A stretch of DNA of 64,000 nt. It comes from Melaminivora jejuensis. Its GTDB lineage: Bacteria; Pseudomonadota; Gammaproteobacteria; Burkholderiales; Burkholderiaceae_C. Position numbers and translations under genes: made by a program. The notes beneath the pieces are model-generated. The model was not told the origin of the DNA and ran no database searches. It saw only the letters and a program-made list of their open reading frames with translations. The stretch's first letter is position 1, and the number at the start of each line of letters is the position of its first letter. Positions 44,916-55,216 of the stretch are shown here, piece after piece. The stretch lies in assembly GCF_017811175.1 (NCBI RefSeq), contig NZ_JACWIJ010000002.1, forward strand, positions 1,364,001 through 1,428,000. Direction: 5' to 3'.

Positions 44916-44957
44916 CAAAAAAAAGCTGCTGGCTGCACTGCGCAGCCAGCAGCTTTT
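44916..44957. terminator. Bidirectional terminator between the IclR gene and pbpG
   Basis: A long perfect stem, AAAAAGCTGCTGGCTGC with GCAGCCAGCAGCTTTTT, around a 5-base loop. A/T runs on both sides fit termination of the two convergent genes. Confidence 0.92.
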
Positions 44958-44978
44958 TGCCCTTCGGCAGGTAGCGCT

Positions 44979-46100
44979 TCAGGGCTTGAAGCTGCCCGCT
45001 CCGCCGGCCAGCATGGTGCCCGTGCCGGCTGCCGAGGCCTCGACCCACGAGCGCACGCGCTCGGCATCGCCCAGGCGGCTGAATTTTCCGGCCGAATCCA
45101 GGAAGACCATGATCAGCTTGCGCCCGGCCACCTGGGTCTGCATGACCAGGCAGCGCCCGGCCTCGGAGATGTAGCCGGTCTTTTGCAGGCCGATATCCCA
45201 GGCCGGGCTTTTAACCAGGCGGTTGGTGTTGTTGTATTGCAGGACACGGTTGCCCACGGCGACCTCATGGCCCGGCGAGGTGGACAGCTCGCGCAAGAGC
45301 GGATCAGCATGGGCCACGTTGACCAGCGCTGCCAGGTCTTGCGCGCTGGACTGGTTCTGGCTGGACAGGCCGGTGGGCTCCACATAGCGCGTGTCCGCCA
45401 TGCCCAGCAGCCGGGCCTTGGCGTTCATGCGCTCGACGAAGGCCGGCATACCGCCCGGGTAGGTGCGGCCCAGGGCATGGGCAGCGCGGTTCTCGCTGGA
45501 CATCAGCGCCAGGTGCAGCAGTTCGCCGCGCGTCAGCGTGCTGCCCACGCGCAGGCGCGAGCCACTGTGCTTTTCCGTGTCCACGTCGTCCTGGGTGATG
45601 GTGATGGCCTCGTCCATGGGCAGGTGCGCCTCGGAGATCAGCAGGCCGGTCATCAACTTGGTCAGCGAGGCGATGGGCAGCACGGCGCGGTCGTTCTTGC
45701 TCAGCAGCACTTCCTTGGTGTCCTGATCCATGACCAGGGCGACGCTGGACTTGAGGTCGAGCGGGTCGGGCGTGTTGTGCAGGCCGGCGATCTGCCCGAA
45801 GGACAGGCGCGCCGGCACTGGCGCAACCGCCGCAGCGCGCACCGCATTGCGCGAGCTGCGTGCGGCCACGCGCGGGGCAGCGCTGGCCGCGCCCTTGCGG
45901 GCCGCGCGCGGCGCCTTGGCGGCGGAGGGTGCGGCAGCGCGCTTGGCCACCGCCGTGCTGACCGGCTTCTTGGCACTGGCCTGCTTGCGCGGAGCCGCCT
46001 GCACCGCCGGCACGGCCAGCGCCAGGGTCAAAGTGGCCAGGGCTGCCAGGTGAAACACACGGGGAGACGCGCGGAGGGCGGATGGCAGGCGCACAGGCAT
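44979..46100 (-). CDS. pbpG: PbpG-like D-alanyl-D-alanine endopeptidase (S11)
   Basis: 373 residues. A signal peptide (about 1-36, ending VQA), a long Ala/Lys/Arg-rich low-complexity linker (about 37-95), then a DD-peptidase domain with S145-L-T-K148, S202-E-N204 and K307-T-G309. It would cleave peptidoglycan cross-links in the periplasm. The start MPVRLPSA follows CTGGAGCATC; a longer frame runs back into the leuA terminator. The basic linker is unusual and may bind wall or nucleic acid. Confidence 0.9.
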   Translation of the reverse strand: MPVRLPSALRASPRVFHLAALATLTLALAVPAVQAAPRKQASAKKPVSTAVAKRAAAPSAAKAPRAARKGAASAAPRVAARSSRNAVRAAAVAPVPARLSFGQIAGLHNTPDPLDLKSSVALVMDQDTKEVLLSKNDRAVLPIASLTKLMTGLLISEAHLPMDEAITITQDDVDTEKHSGSRLRVGSTLTRGELLHLALMSSENRAAHALGRTYPGGMPAFVERMNAKARLLGMADTRYVEPTGLSSQNQSSAQDLAALVNVAHADPLLRELSTSPGHEVAVGNRVLQYNNTNRLVKSPAWDIGLQKTGYISEAGRCLVMQTQVAGRKLIMVFLDSAGKFSRLGDAERVRSWVEASAAGTGTMLAGGAGSFKP

Positions 46101-46144
46101 CAGATGCTCCAGGGAGAAAAAACCGTGTTGCAGTGTACTAAGAC

Positions 46145-46179
46145 CAAAAAAACCGCGCAAGATCAATGTCTTGCGCGGC
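46145..46179 (-). terminator. Intrinsic terminator after leuA
   Basis: CCGCGCAAGA-TCAATG-TCTTGCGCGG stem; on the minus strand it is followed by a run of seven T. It lies between the leuA stop and pbpG. Confidence 0.88.
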
Positions 46180-46216
46180 TTCCTTGAGAAGTTACTTGAA
46201 CTGTCCCGCAGGCGAC

Positions 46217-47755
46217 TCAGCCCTGGGCGGCGACCCGCTCGACCTTGCTTTGCAGCTTGTTCAGAGCGTTCAAGTATGCCTTGGCCGAGGCCACGATGAT
46301 GTCCGGATCGGCACCCACGCCATTGACCACGCGGCCTGCGCTTTGCAGGCGCACTGTCACCTCGCCCTGACTCTCGGTCGAGCCGCTGATGGCGTTGACC
46401 GAGTACAGGATCATCTCGGCCCCGCTCTTGACATGCGCTTCGATGGCCTTGAGCGAGGCATCCACCGGCCCGTTGCCCTCGGCGCTGCTGCGCACTTCCT
46501 TGCCGTCCATGGTGAAGACGATCTCGGCCTGCGGGCGCTCGCCGGTCTCGCTGCGCTGGGCCAGCGAGACGAAGCCGAACTGGTCGCCCCCGCCGCTCAG
46601 GCTATCGTCGCTGACCAGCGCCAGGATGTCCTCGTCGAAGATTTCGCTCTTGCGATCGGCCAACTCCTTGAAGCGGGCGAAGGCGGCGTTGATGTCGCCC
46701 TCGCTTTCCATCTCCACGCCCAGCTCCTGCAGGCGCTGTTTGAAGGCGTTGCGCCCCGAGAGTTTGCCCAGCACGATCTTGTTGGCGCTCCAGCCCACGT
46801 CCTCGGCGCGCATGATCTCGTAGGTGTCGCGTGCCTTGAGCACGCCGTCCTGGTGGATGCCGCTGGCATGGGCAAAGGCGTTGGCGCCGACCACCGCCTT
46901 GTTGGGCTGCACGGTAAAGCCGGTGATCTGGCTGACCATGCGGCTGGCGGCCACGATGTGCTGGGTGTCGATGCCGACCTCCAGGTCGAAGTAGTCGCGC
47001 CGCGTCTTGACGGCCATGACGACTTCTTCGAGCGAGCAGTTGCCGGCGCGCTCGCCCAGGCCGTTGATGGTGCATTCGACCTGGCGTGCACCGCCGATCT
47101 TGACGCCAGCCAGTGAATTGGCCACGGCCATCCCGAGGTCGTTGTGGCAATGCACGCTCCAGATGGCCTTGTCGCTGTTGGGCACGCGCTCGCGCAGGTT
47201 CTTGATGAAGTTGCCGTACAGCTCGGGGATGGCATAGCCCACGGTGTCGGGGATGTTGATGGTGGTGGCGCCCTCGGCAATCACCGCCTCGATGACGCGG
47301 CACAGGAAGTCCGGCTCGCTGCGGTAGCCGTCCTCGGCGCTGAATTCGATGTCACCCAGCAGATTGCGTGCAAAGCGCACCGACAGCCGCGCCTGCTCCA
47401 GCACCTCCTCGGGCGACATGCGGAGTTTTTTCTCCATGTGCAGCGCACTGGTGGCGATGAAGGTGTGGATGCGCGCGCGGTTGGCGTCCTTGAGCGCCTC
47501 GGCGGCGCGGGCGATGTCGCGGTCGTTGGCGCGCGACAGCGAGCAGATGGTGGAGTCCTTGACGGCGCGGGCAATGGCCTGCACGCACTCGAAGTCGCCA
47601 TTGGAGCTGGCGGCAAAGCCGGCCTCGATGACGTCCACCTTGAGGCGCTCCAGTTGCCGGGCGATGCGCAGTTTTTCATCGCGCGTCATGCTGGCGCCGG
47701 GCGACTGTTCGCCGTCGCGCAAGGTGGTGTCGAAGATGATGAGCTTGTCTGTCAT
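46217..47755 (-). CDS. leuA: 2-isopropylmalate synthase, 512-residue type
   Basis: First committed step of leucine synthesis. TIM-barrel domain opens [24 protein letters not shown] and keeps the metal site [12 protein letters not shown] and [21 protein letters not shown]; the C-terminal LeuA regulatory domain (from about 390) follows. It lies 81 bases downstream of a second, divergent 2-isopropylmalate synthase on the same strand, probably in one transcript. Confidence 0.95.
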   Translation of the reverse strand: MTDKLIIFDTTLRDGEQSPGASMTRDEKLRIARQLERLKVDVIEAGFAASSNGDFECVQAIARAVKDSTICSLSRANDRDIARAAEALKDANRARIHTFIATSALHMEKKLRMSPEEVLEQARLSVRFARNLLGDIEFSAEDGYRSEPDFLCRVIEAVIAEGATTINIPDTVGYAIPELYGNFIKNLRERVPNSDKAIWSVHCHNDLGMAVANSLAGVKIGGARQVECTINGLGERAGNCSLEEVVMAVKTRRDYFDLEVGIDTQHIVAASRMVSQITGFTVQPNKAVVGANAFAHASGIHQDGVLKARDTYEIMRAEDVGWSANKIVLGKLSGRNAFKQRLQELGVEMESEGDINAAFARFKELADRKSEIFDEDILALVSDDSLSGGGDQFGFVSLAQRSETGERPQAEIVFTMDGKEVRSSAEGNGPVDASLKAIEAHVKSGAEMILYSVNAISGSTESQGEVTVRLQSAGRVVNGVGADPDIIVASAKAYLNALNKLQSKVERVAAQG

Positions 47756-47836
47756 GAGGGTCTTTCTTGGTGTGGGTGTGGGTAGGTTGGCCGGGCGGGG
47801 CGGGCGGCTGCAGGTGGAATCTGGGGACGAGCGCAG

Positions 47837-49576
47837 TCAGGCGGCGGGCACGGTCTCCTGGCGCGGATTGTCCTGCTCCTGGGGCGCAGCCGCCCGGGCC
47901 TGGCTGCGTGTCGCGCGCAGTACGCCGGAAGTCACGGCGCGCAGGGCGGCACTGAGGATGTCGTGATCCATGCCCACGCCGAAGACCTGCTGACCCTCGT
48001 CCACACGCAGCTCCACATAGGCTGCAGCCCGGGCGTTGCCGCCCACGGAGCCAGTGCCGCCGATGGCGTGCTCCTGGTAGTCCAGCACACGGATGCCGTG
48101 GCCCGTAGCCGCCCCCAGCGCATTCACGAAGGCATCGATGGGGCCGTTGCCGCAGCCCTGCAAGACGCGCTCGCGGCCTTGCCACTGGATGCTGCCGCGC
48201 AGCTCGGTCTGCGCCACGCCCTGGGCATCCTCGCGCGTGGCGATGTGGCGCTGCAGCACATCGGGTGTGCTCTCCAGCCCATATTCGTCGCACAGGAGGC
48301 GCCACAGGTCGGCACCCGCCAGCTCCTTGCCCTGCACGTCCATGGTGCGTTGCACCACCTGGCTGAATTCGATCTGCAGCCGCCGCGGCAGTTGCACGCC
48401 GTACTCGGCCTCCAGCAGATAGGAAATGCCTCCCTTGCCCGACTGGCTGTTGACGCGGATCACCGCCTCATAGCTGCGGCCAAGGTCTTGGGGGTCGATG
48501 GGCAGGTAGGGAATAGCCCACACGTCGCCCGCGCGGCGCGTGGCAAAGGCCTTCTTGATGGCGTCCTGGTGCGAGCCCGAGAACGACGTGTACACCAGAT
48601 CGCCCGCGTACGGGTGGCGCGCCGGCACGGGCAGCTGGTTGCAGTGCTCGGCCTCGGCGCGAATGGCGTCGATGTCGGAAAAGTCGAGCTGCGGCGCCAC
48701 GCCCTGCACATACAGGTTGAGCGCGACGTTCACGATGTCCAGGTTGCCGGTGCGCTCGCCATTGCCGAACAGGCAGCCCTCGACGCGCTGTGCGCCAGCC
48801 ATCAGCGCCAGCTCAGCGGCTGCAGTGCCGGTGCCTCGGTCGTTGTGCGGATGAACCGACAGCACCACTTCGGGGCGGTCGGCAAAGCGCCGCGCCATCC
48901 ACTCGATCTGGTCAGCGAAGATGTTGGGTGTGGCTGCCTCCACGGTGGTGGGCAGGTTCAGGATGATGGGCCGGCCTGGCCCCCAGGCGGCGATCGCCGT
49001 CTCGCAGGCCTCAAGCGAAACCTCCAGCTCGGCCAGGCTGAAGGTTTCGGGCGAATACTGCAGCACCCATTCGGTTTCGGGGCGCGCATCGGTCAGTGTG
49101 CGTACTTGCCGCACGTGCTGCTCGACCAGCGCCATGACCTCGGCCACGCTCATGCCGAACACTACTTCGCGCCACACCGGCGCCACGGCGTTGTACACAT
49201 GCACGATGGCCCGGCGCGCGCCCGCAAGCGACTGCACGGTGCGCTCGATCAACTCCTCGCGTGCCGGCGTCATGACCTGGATGGTCACGTCCTCGGGAAT
49301 GCGGCCTTCCTCGATGAGCTGGCGCACAAAGTCCCATTCGACCTGGGAGGCGGCCGGAAAACCCACCTCGATTTCCTTGAAGCCGATACGCACCAGCAGC
49401 TCGAACATGCGCAGCTTGCGCGCCAGATCCATGGGCTCAATCAGCGCCTGGTTGCCGTCGCGCAGGTCGGTGGACAGCCAGCGCGGGGCATGGGTGAGCT
49501 GCGTGTCAGGCCAGGTGCGATCGCGCAGCGCGATGGGGGCAAAGGCGCGGTACTTGCTGGCAGGGTTGTTCAACAT
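47837..49576 (-). CDS. leuA: 2-isopropylmalate synthase, 579-residue type
   Basis: 579 residues of the long IPMS type (MLNNPASKYRAFAPIALRDRTWPD; RWLSTDLRDGNQALIEPMD; metal site SVHPHNDRGTGTAAAELAL; LeuA_dimer domain near the C-terminus, GGTGSVGGNARAAAYVEL). It is only distantly related to the next gene. The start is set by family match; longer frames enter the leader. It sits behind a Leu-codon leader peptide and terminator, so it should respond to leucyl-tRNA. Confidence 0.95.
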   Translation of the reverse strand: MLNNPASKYRAFAPIALRDRTWPDTQLTHAPRWLSTDLRDGNQALIEPMDLARKLRMFELLVRIGFKEIEVGFPAASQVEWDFVRQLIEEGRIPEDVTIQVMTPAREELIERTVQSLAGARRAIVHVYNAVAPVWREVVFGMSVAEVMALVEQHVRQVRTLTDARPETEWVLQYSPETFSLAELEVSLEACETAIAAWGPGRPIILNLPTTVEAATPNIFADQIEWMARRFADRPEVVLSVHPHNDRGTGTAAAELALMAGAQRVEGCLFGNGERTGNLDIVNVALNLYVQGVAPQLDFSDIDAIRAEAEHCNQLPVPARHPYAGDLVYTSFSGSHQDAIKKAFATRRAGDVWAIPYLPIDPQDLGRSYEAVIRVNSQSGKGGISYLLEAEYGVQLPRRLQIEFSQVVQRTMDVQGKELAGADLWRLLCDEYGLESTPDVLQRHIATREDAQGVAQTELRGSIQWQGRERVLQGCGNGPIDAFVNALGAATGHGIRVLDYQEHAIGGTGSVGGNARAAAYVELRVDEGQQVFGVGMDHDILSAALRAVTSGVLRATRSQARAAAPQEQDNPRQETVPAA

Positions 49577-49637
49577 GGTGCTGGTCTTTCGCTCAAGGGG
49601 TTGGATAAACCACCAGCAACCTGCATCCATACGAAAA

Positions 49638-49664
49638 CGGCCCGTTGCTGGTGCAAACGGGCCG
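49638..49664 (-). terminator. Attenuator terminator ahead of the long leuA
   Basis: CGGCCCGTT pairs perfectly with AACGGGCCG around an 8-base loop; on the minus strand TTTT follows. The 5' arm GCCCGTT (49656-49662) can instead pair with AACGGGC in the leader codons 13-15 (49705-49711), giving an antiterminator. Confidence 0.8.
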
Positions 49665-49693
49665 AAGAAGTAGGGACGGTGCCTGTCGCTCGC

Positions 49694-49747
49694 TACTTTG
49701 CCTGCCCGTTGGACATCAGTAGTAGGGCTAGCGACAGCAAATGCATG
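49694..49747 (-). CDS. leuL: Leucine leader peptide of the leuA attenuator
   Basis: A 17-codon frame, MHLLSLALLLMSNGQAK, with six Leu codons, three of them CTA, a codon rarely used in such GC-rich genes. A TACATT -10 candidate preceded by TGC (49755-49760) would start RNA almost at the ATG, so the leader may be leaderless; no Shine-Dalgarno is visible. Stalling at codons 8-10 would leave AACGGGC free to block the terminator; finishing to the stop would cover it. The promoter would lie at the pssA 3' end. Confidence 0.8.
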
Positions 49748-49770
49748 GCGGCGAATGTAGCACACCCCCT

Positions 49771-50604
49771 TCAGTCGTGCAGCCCGCGCTCGTCGGGTTC
49801 GTCGGTCGAGGTGCTGATGACGCTGGTGTGCTGCCCCTTGGCTTTGCGCCAGGCATAGACCCCATAGCCCGACAAGCCATAGAGCACGAACACGCCGAAC
49901 AGCACGCTGGGCGGGTCGATGTTGACCACGGCAATGGCCAGCGCGATCAGCACGATGACGGCAAAGGGCACGCTTTTCTTGAGCTGCACGTCCTTAAAGC
50001 TGTAGAACGGCACATTGGTCACCATGGTCAGGCCGGCGTAGAGCGTGCAGGCGAACATGATCCAGGTCACCGTGCTCCAGTCCAGCCAGCCATCCTCGCC
50101 CGGGCGCACGCCAGCATCCGTCAGCAGCCAGATGAAGCCGGCCACCAGGGCAGCGGCAGCGGGCGACGGCAGGCCCTGGAACCAGCGCTTGTCCACCACG
50201 CCGGTGTTGACGTTGAAGCGCGCCAGGCGCAGCGCCGCGCACGAGCAGTACACAAAGGCTGCTATCCAGCCCCAGCGCCCCAGGCCCTGCAGCGCCCACA
50301 TGTAGGCGATCAAGGCCGGCGCCGCGCCAAAGGACACCATGTCGGACAGTGAATCCATCTGCTCGCCGAAGGCGCTTTGCGTATTGGTCATGCGCGCCAC
50401 GCGGCCATCCAGGCTGTCGAACACCATGGCCCAGAACACGCCAGCCGCCGCCAGATCGAAGCGCGCATCCACGGCCATGACAATGGCGTAGAAGCCGCCG
50501 AACAGCGCCGCCAGCGTGAACAGGTTGGGCAGGATGTAGATGCCCTTGCGGCGCTTGCGCACCAGCACGCCGCGCGTGGTATCGCCGCCTTGGCCTTCTT
50601 GCAT
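49771..50604 (-). CDS. pssA: CDP-diacylglycerol-serine O-phosphatidyltransferase
   Basis: 277 residues, a multi-pass membrane CDP-alcohol phosphatidyltransferase making phosphatidylserine. The catalytic signature is DSLDGRVARMTNTQSAFGEQMDSLSDMVSFG (D..DG.AR..G...D...D pattern) after the first two helices. The start ATG at 50604 has GGAGG 8 bases upstream. Its position between ilvC and leuA is common in betaproteobacteria although the pathways are unrelated. Confidence 0.94.
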   Translation of the reverse strand: MQEGQGGDTTRGVLVRKRRKGIYILPNLFTLAALFGGFYAIVMAVDARFDLAAAGVFWAMVFDSLDGRVARMTNTQSAFGEQMDSLSDMVSFGAAPALIAYMWALQGLGRWGWIAAFVYCSCAALRLARFNVNTGVVDKRWFQGLPSPAAAALVAGFIWLLTDAGVRPGEDGWLDWSTVTWIMFACTLYAGLTMVTNVPFYSFKDVQLKKSVPFAVIVLIALAIAVVNIDPPSVLFGVFVLYGLSGYGVYAWRKAKGQHTSVISTSTDEPDERGLHD

Positions 50605-50608
50605 CAAA

Positions 50609-50666
50609 TCGACCTCCAACGCCCGCCAGTCAAGCGCGGGCAGCTACTATTTCAATAGTATCCGCA
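50609..50666 (-). repeat. Intergenic repeat upstream of pssA
   Basis: On the minus strand: ACTATTGAAATAGTAGCTG hairpin, then CCCGCGCTTGACTGGCGGGC. The distal end runs into the GGAGG ribosome binding site of pssA, so folding of the repeat could affect pssA translation. Confidence 0.65.
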
Positions 50667-50708
50667 GGCTGCGGAAAAGCCCTGCAGTGTAGCCGCGCCG
50701 CAGCACGC

Positions 50709-50731
50709 AAAAAAGGCCACCGAAGTGGCCT
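50709..50731 (-). terminator. Intrinsic terminator of ilvBHC
   Basis: AGGCCAC-CGAA-GTGGCCT stem; on the minus strand it is followed by six T. It lies 38 bases past the ilvC stop, after a second stem (GCGCCCGC/GCGGGCGC near 50743-50761). pssA therefore starts a new unit. Confidence 0.88.
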
Positions 50732-50768
50732 GCGAGGAATGCGGCGCCCGCGCAGCGGGCGCGGGGCA

Positions 50769-52342
<1,574 letters not shown>

Positions 52343-52470
52343 GGGTGAGCTTCCTCTTTTTGCGACGACAGCACGATCAACAAGTGGTCGCAGAAAACTG
52401 TCGTTTTTCGCTGCCCTCCCCTGGCGCCGGTAAGCGCCAGGCTTGGCAGGCAATAGATTCGTCAGTGAAG

Positions 52471-52530
52471 AAATTTGCTATCTTGATGATAGCTATCAAC
52501 GCTTGACTGGCAAGCGTTTCTGGCCGATTT
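52471..52530 (+). repeat. Intergenic repeat, ilvB-ilvH gap
   Basis: GCTATCTTGATGATAGC hairpin, then TATCAACGCTTGACTGGCAAGC and a GGCCGATTTGACTC tail. The gap of about 200 bases inside the ilvBHC operon is otherwise empty of genes. Confidence 0.8.
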
Positions 52531-52545
52531 GACTCTTTTTTATGT

Positions 52546-54345
52546 TCAGAGGTCTTCAGAGCCCAGCAGCATCTCGGTGATGCCTTTGCCGGCCTGCACC
52601 ATGGGGAAGACGTTCTCGGTCGGATCGGTGCGGAAGTCCATGAACACGGTGCGATCCTTGAGCTTGCGCGCCTCGCGCAGCGCGCCTTCCACATCCTGCG
52701 GGCGCTCGATCAACATGCCGACGTGGCCATAGGCTTCGGCCAGTTTCACGAAGTTGGGCAGCGCGTCCATGTAGCTGTGGCTGTAGCGGCCCGAGTATTC
52801 GATCTCCTGCCACTGGCGCACCATGCCCAGGTAGCGGTTGTTCAGCGACACGATCTTGATCGGCGTGTTGTACTGCAGGCAGGTGGACAACTCCTGGATG
52901 TTCATCTGCACCGAGCCTTCGCCGGTGATGCAGAACACCTCGGCCTTGGGCTTGGCCAGCTTGATGCCCATGGCGTAGGGTATGCCCACGCCCATGGTGC
53001 CAAGCCCCCCTGAGTTGATCCAGCGGCGCGGCTCGTCGAAGCGGTAGTACTGCGCAGCCCACATCTGGTGCTGGCCGACGTCGGAGGTGACGTAAGCGTC
53101 GGCGTCCTGGGTCATGTTCCACAGCGTCTCGACCACGTGCTGCGGCTTGATGACTTCGGTGTTGCCGCGGTCGTACTTCAAGCAGTCGCGGCTGCGCCAG
53201 GCTTCGATCTGCTTCCACCACTGGGCGAGCGCGCCGGCGTCGGGGCGGATGGTGCTCTCACGGATCATGGCGATCAGCTCGGTCAGCACTTCCTTGACAT
53301 CGCCGACGATGGGAATGTCCACCTTGACGCGCTTGGAGATCGACGAGGGGTCGATGTCCACGTGGATGATCTTGCGGTCGTTTTGCGCAAAGTGCTTGGG
53401 GTTGCCGATCACGCGGTCGTCGAAGCGCGCGCCCACGGCCAGCAGCACGTCGCAGTTCTGCATGGCATTGTTGGCCTCGATGGTGCCGTGCATCCCCAAC
53501 ATGCCCAGGAACTTGCGATCCGAGGCCGGATAGGCGCCCAGACCCATCAGCGTGTGCGTGACCGGATAGCCCAGCATGTCCACCAGGGTGCGCAGCTCGT
53601 TGCAGGCATTGCCCAGCAGGATGCCGCCGCCGGTGTAGATGTAGGGGCGCTTGGCGGTGAGCAGCAGCTGCAGCGCCTTGCGGATCTGGCCGGCGTGGCC
53701 TTTTTTCACCGGGTTGTACGAGCGCATCTCGACGCTTGCCGGATAGCCGGCATAGGCCGTCTTCTTGAAGGACACGTCCTTGGGGATGTCCACCACCACC
53801 GGGCCGGGGCGGCCGGTGCGGGCGACGTGGAAGGCCTTTTTCAGCGTCATGGCCAGGTCGCGCACGTCCTTGACCAGGAAGTTGTGCTTGACGATGGGGC
53901 GCGTGATGCCCACGGTGTCGCATTCCTGGAAGGCATCCAGCCCGATGGCGGGCGTGGGCACCTGGCCGGAGATGATGACCATGGGGATGGAGTCCATGTA
54001 GGCCGTGGCAATGCCGGTGACCGCGTTGGTCAGGCCGGGGCCGGAGGTGACCAGGGCCACGCCCACATCGCCAGTGGCGCGCGCGTAGCCGTCGGCGGCG
54101 TGGACGGCGGCCTGCTCGTGGCGCACTAGCACGTGCTGGATGCTGTCCTGGCGGTACAGGGCGTCGTAGATGTAGAGGACGGCGCCGCCTGGGTAGCCCC
54201 AGATGTATTGCACGCCCTCGGCCTGCAGGCCCTTGACGAGGATGTCGGCGCCCATCAGTTCCTGGGGCGCGCTGGAGGAGGCGGGGGAGGTGCTGGCGCC
54301 GGATGCGGCGGCTGCCGATGCGATTTCGGCCTTGGAGATTTCCAT
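52546..54345 (-). CDS. ilvB: Acetolactate synthase large subunit
   Basis: 599 residues, ThDP- and FAD-dependent. N-terminal PYR domain (YIWGYPGGAVLYIYDAL, HEQAAVHAADGYARATG), FAD-type middle domain and C-terminal ThDP domain (ITGEGSVQMNIQELSTCLQYNTPIKIVSLNN). An Ala/Ser-rich stretch of about 30 residues precedes the PYR domain. First step of branched-chain amino acid synthesis. The ATG at 54345 is the first Met of the conserved product; no leader peptide rich in Ile, Leu or Val was found upstream. Confidence 0.97.
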   Translation of the reverse strand: MEISKAEIASAAAASGASTSPASSSAPQELMGADILVKGLQAEGVQYIWGYPGGAVLYIYDALYRQDSIQHVLVRHEQAAVHAADGYARATGDVGVALVTSGPGLTNAVTGIATAYMDSIPMVIISGQVPTPAIGLDAFQECDTVGITRPIVKHNFLVKDVRDLAMTLKKAFHVARTGRPGPVVVDIPKDVSFKKTAYAGYPASVEMRSYNPVKKGHAGQIRKALQLLLTAKRPYIYTGGGILLGNACNELRTLVDMLGYPVTHTLMGLGAYPASDRKFLGMLGMHGTIEANNAMQNCDVLLAVGARFDDRVIGNPKHFAQNDRKIIHVDIDPSSISKRVKVDIPIVGDVKEVLTELIAMIRESTIRPDAGALAQWWKQIEAWRSRDCLKYDRGNTEVIKPQHVVETLWNMTQDADAYVTSDVGQHQMWAAQYYRFDEPRRWINSGGLGTMGVGIPYAMGIKLAKPKAEVFCITGEGSVQMNIQELSTCLQYNTPIKIVSLNNRYLGMVRQWQEIEYSGRYSHSYMDALPNFVKLAEAYGHVGMLIERPQDVEGALREARKLKDRTVFMDFRTDPTENVFPMVQAGKGITEMLLGSEDL

Positions 54346-54646
54346 GATCAACCTTTGCGAATTTCTCTGACGAAAAACCTTGGGTGCCCCTCGGCCCTGC
54401 TCTCGTGAAGCAGCCTCGGGACTTGAGGCCCAGGACATGGACGCATCACGTATTGCGCCGGACCGGGACCCGTTTGCCTTGTCTGGATCGGGCGATTATT
54501 GCACTGCAATAACAGGCAGGACGCGACCGGGGCAAATATTTTCCGCGCCAGTGCAATAATTGTCGGCTTTCCAACAAAGCGCCGGAGCATCGCTTCATGC
54601 GGGCCGGAATCCCATACGCCTGCCCCGCCTGCGGGGCCTTCGATCC
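54346..54646. promoter_or_regulatory. Divergent ilvB / sigma factor intergenic region with palindrome
   Basis: About 300 bases without a clear gene. It holds a 17-bp palindrome TTATTGCA-C-TGCAATAA (54496-54512) and a half-site TGCAATAAT (54552-54560), so the same motif occurs twice and may bind a regulator of either gene. The ilvB-proximal part (54360-54440) is rich in short stems but lacks a good terminator. Confidence 0.5.
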
Positions 54647-55216
54647 TTGGCCACCGAGCAAGAGCTGTCCGATTTCCTCAAAAGCGTGGACCGGCGTGCC
54701 TTCAAGCGCACGCTCTACCACGTGCGCAACGAGGAGTCGGCGCTGGACATCGTGCAGGACAGCATGATGAAGCTGGCCGAGCACTATGGCGACCGTCCCG
54801 CAGACGAGCTGCCCAGGCTGTTCCAGCGCATCCTGACCAATACCACGCTGGACTGGTTTCGCCGCCAGAAGACGCGCAACGCCGTGTTCACCAACCTGGG
54901 CGACTTCGAAGGCCCAGACGACCAGGGCGGCGGCTTCGATCTGCTGGAAATCCATGCCGGCGTACCCGAAGGCGAAGCGGTGCAAAGCGCCGAGGACATC
55001 GTGCGCCGCCGCCAGGTGCTGCAAGGCATAGAGGCCGAGATCCAGGCCTTGCCGGCGCGTCAACGCGAGGCTTTTTTGCTGCGTTACTGGGAGGAAATGG
55101 ATGTCGCCGAAACGGCAAGCGCCATGGGCTGCTCCGAAGGCAGCGTCAAGACGCACTGCTTTCGCGCCGTACAAGCCCTCAGCCGGGCATTGAAAGCCAA
55201 AGGAATCACCCTATGA
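54647..55216 (+). CDS. ECF-type RNA polymerase sigma factor
   Basis: About 189 residues from a TTG at 54647 (LATEQELSDFLKSVDRRAFKRTLYHVRNEESALDIVQDSMMKLAEHY), with region 2 (FQRILTNTTLDWFRRQ) and region 4 (IQALPARQREAFLLRYWEEMDVAETASAMGCSEGSVKTHCFRAVQAL). An upstream ATG at 54560 gives a longer, unconserved N-terminus. The stop overlaps the next gene (ATGA), a membrane protein that could act as its partner. Confidence 0.88.
   Translation: MATEQELSDFLKSVDRRAFKRTLYHVRNEESALDIVQDSMMKLAEHYGDRPADELPRLFQRILTNTTLDWFRRQKTRNAVFTNLGDFEGPDDQGGGFDLLEIHAGVPEGEAVQSAEDIVRRRQVLQGIEAEIQALPARQREAFLLRYWEEMDVAETASAMGCSEGSVKTHCFRAVQALSRALKAKGITL

Noticed and set aside
54360..54440. Possible ilv attenuator upstream of ilvB
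   Set aside because: There are short stems but no terminator with a U-run, and no short frame rich in Ile, Leu or Val codons in any phase.
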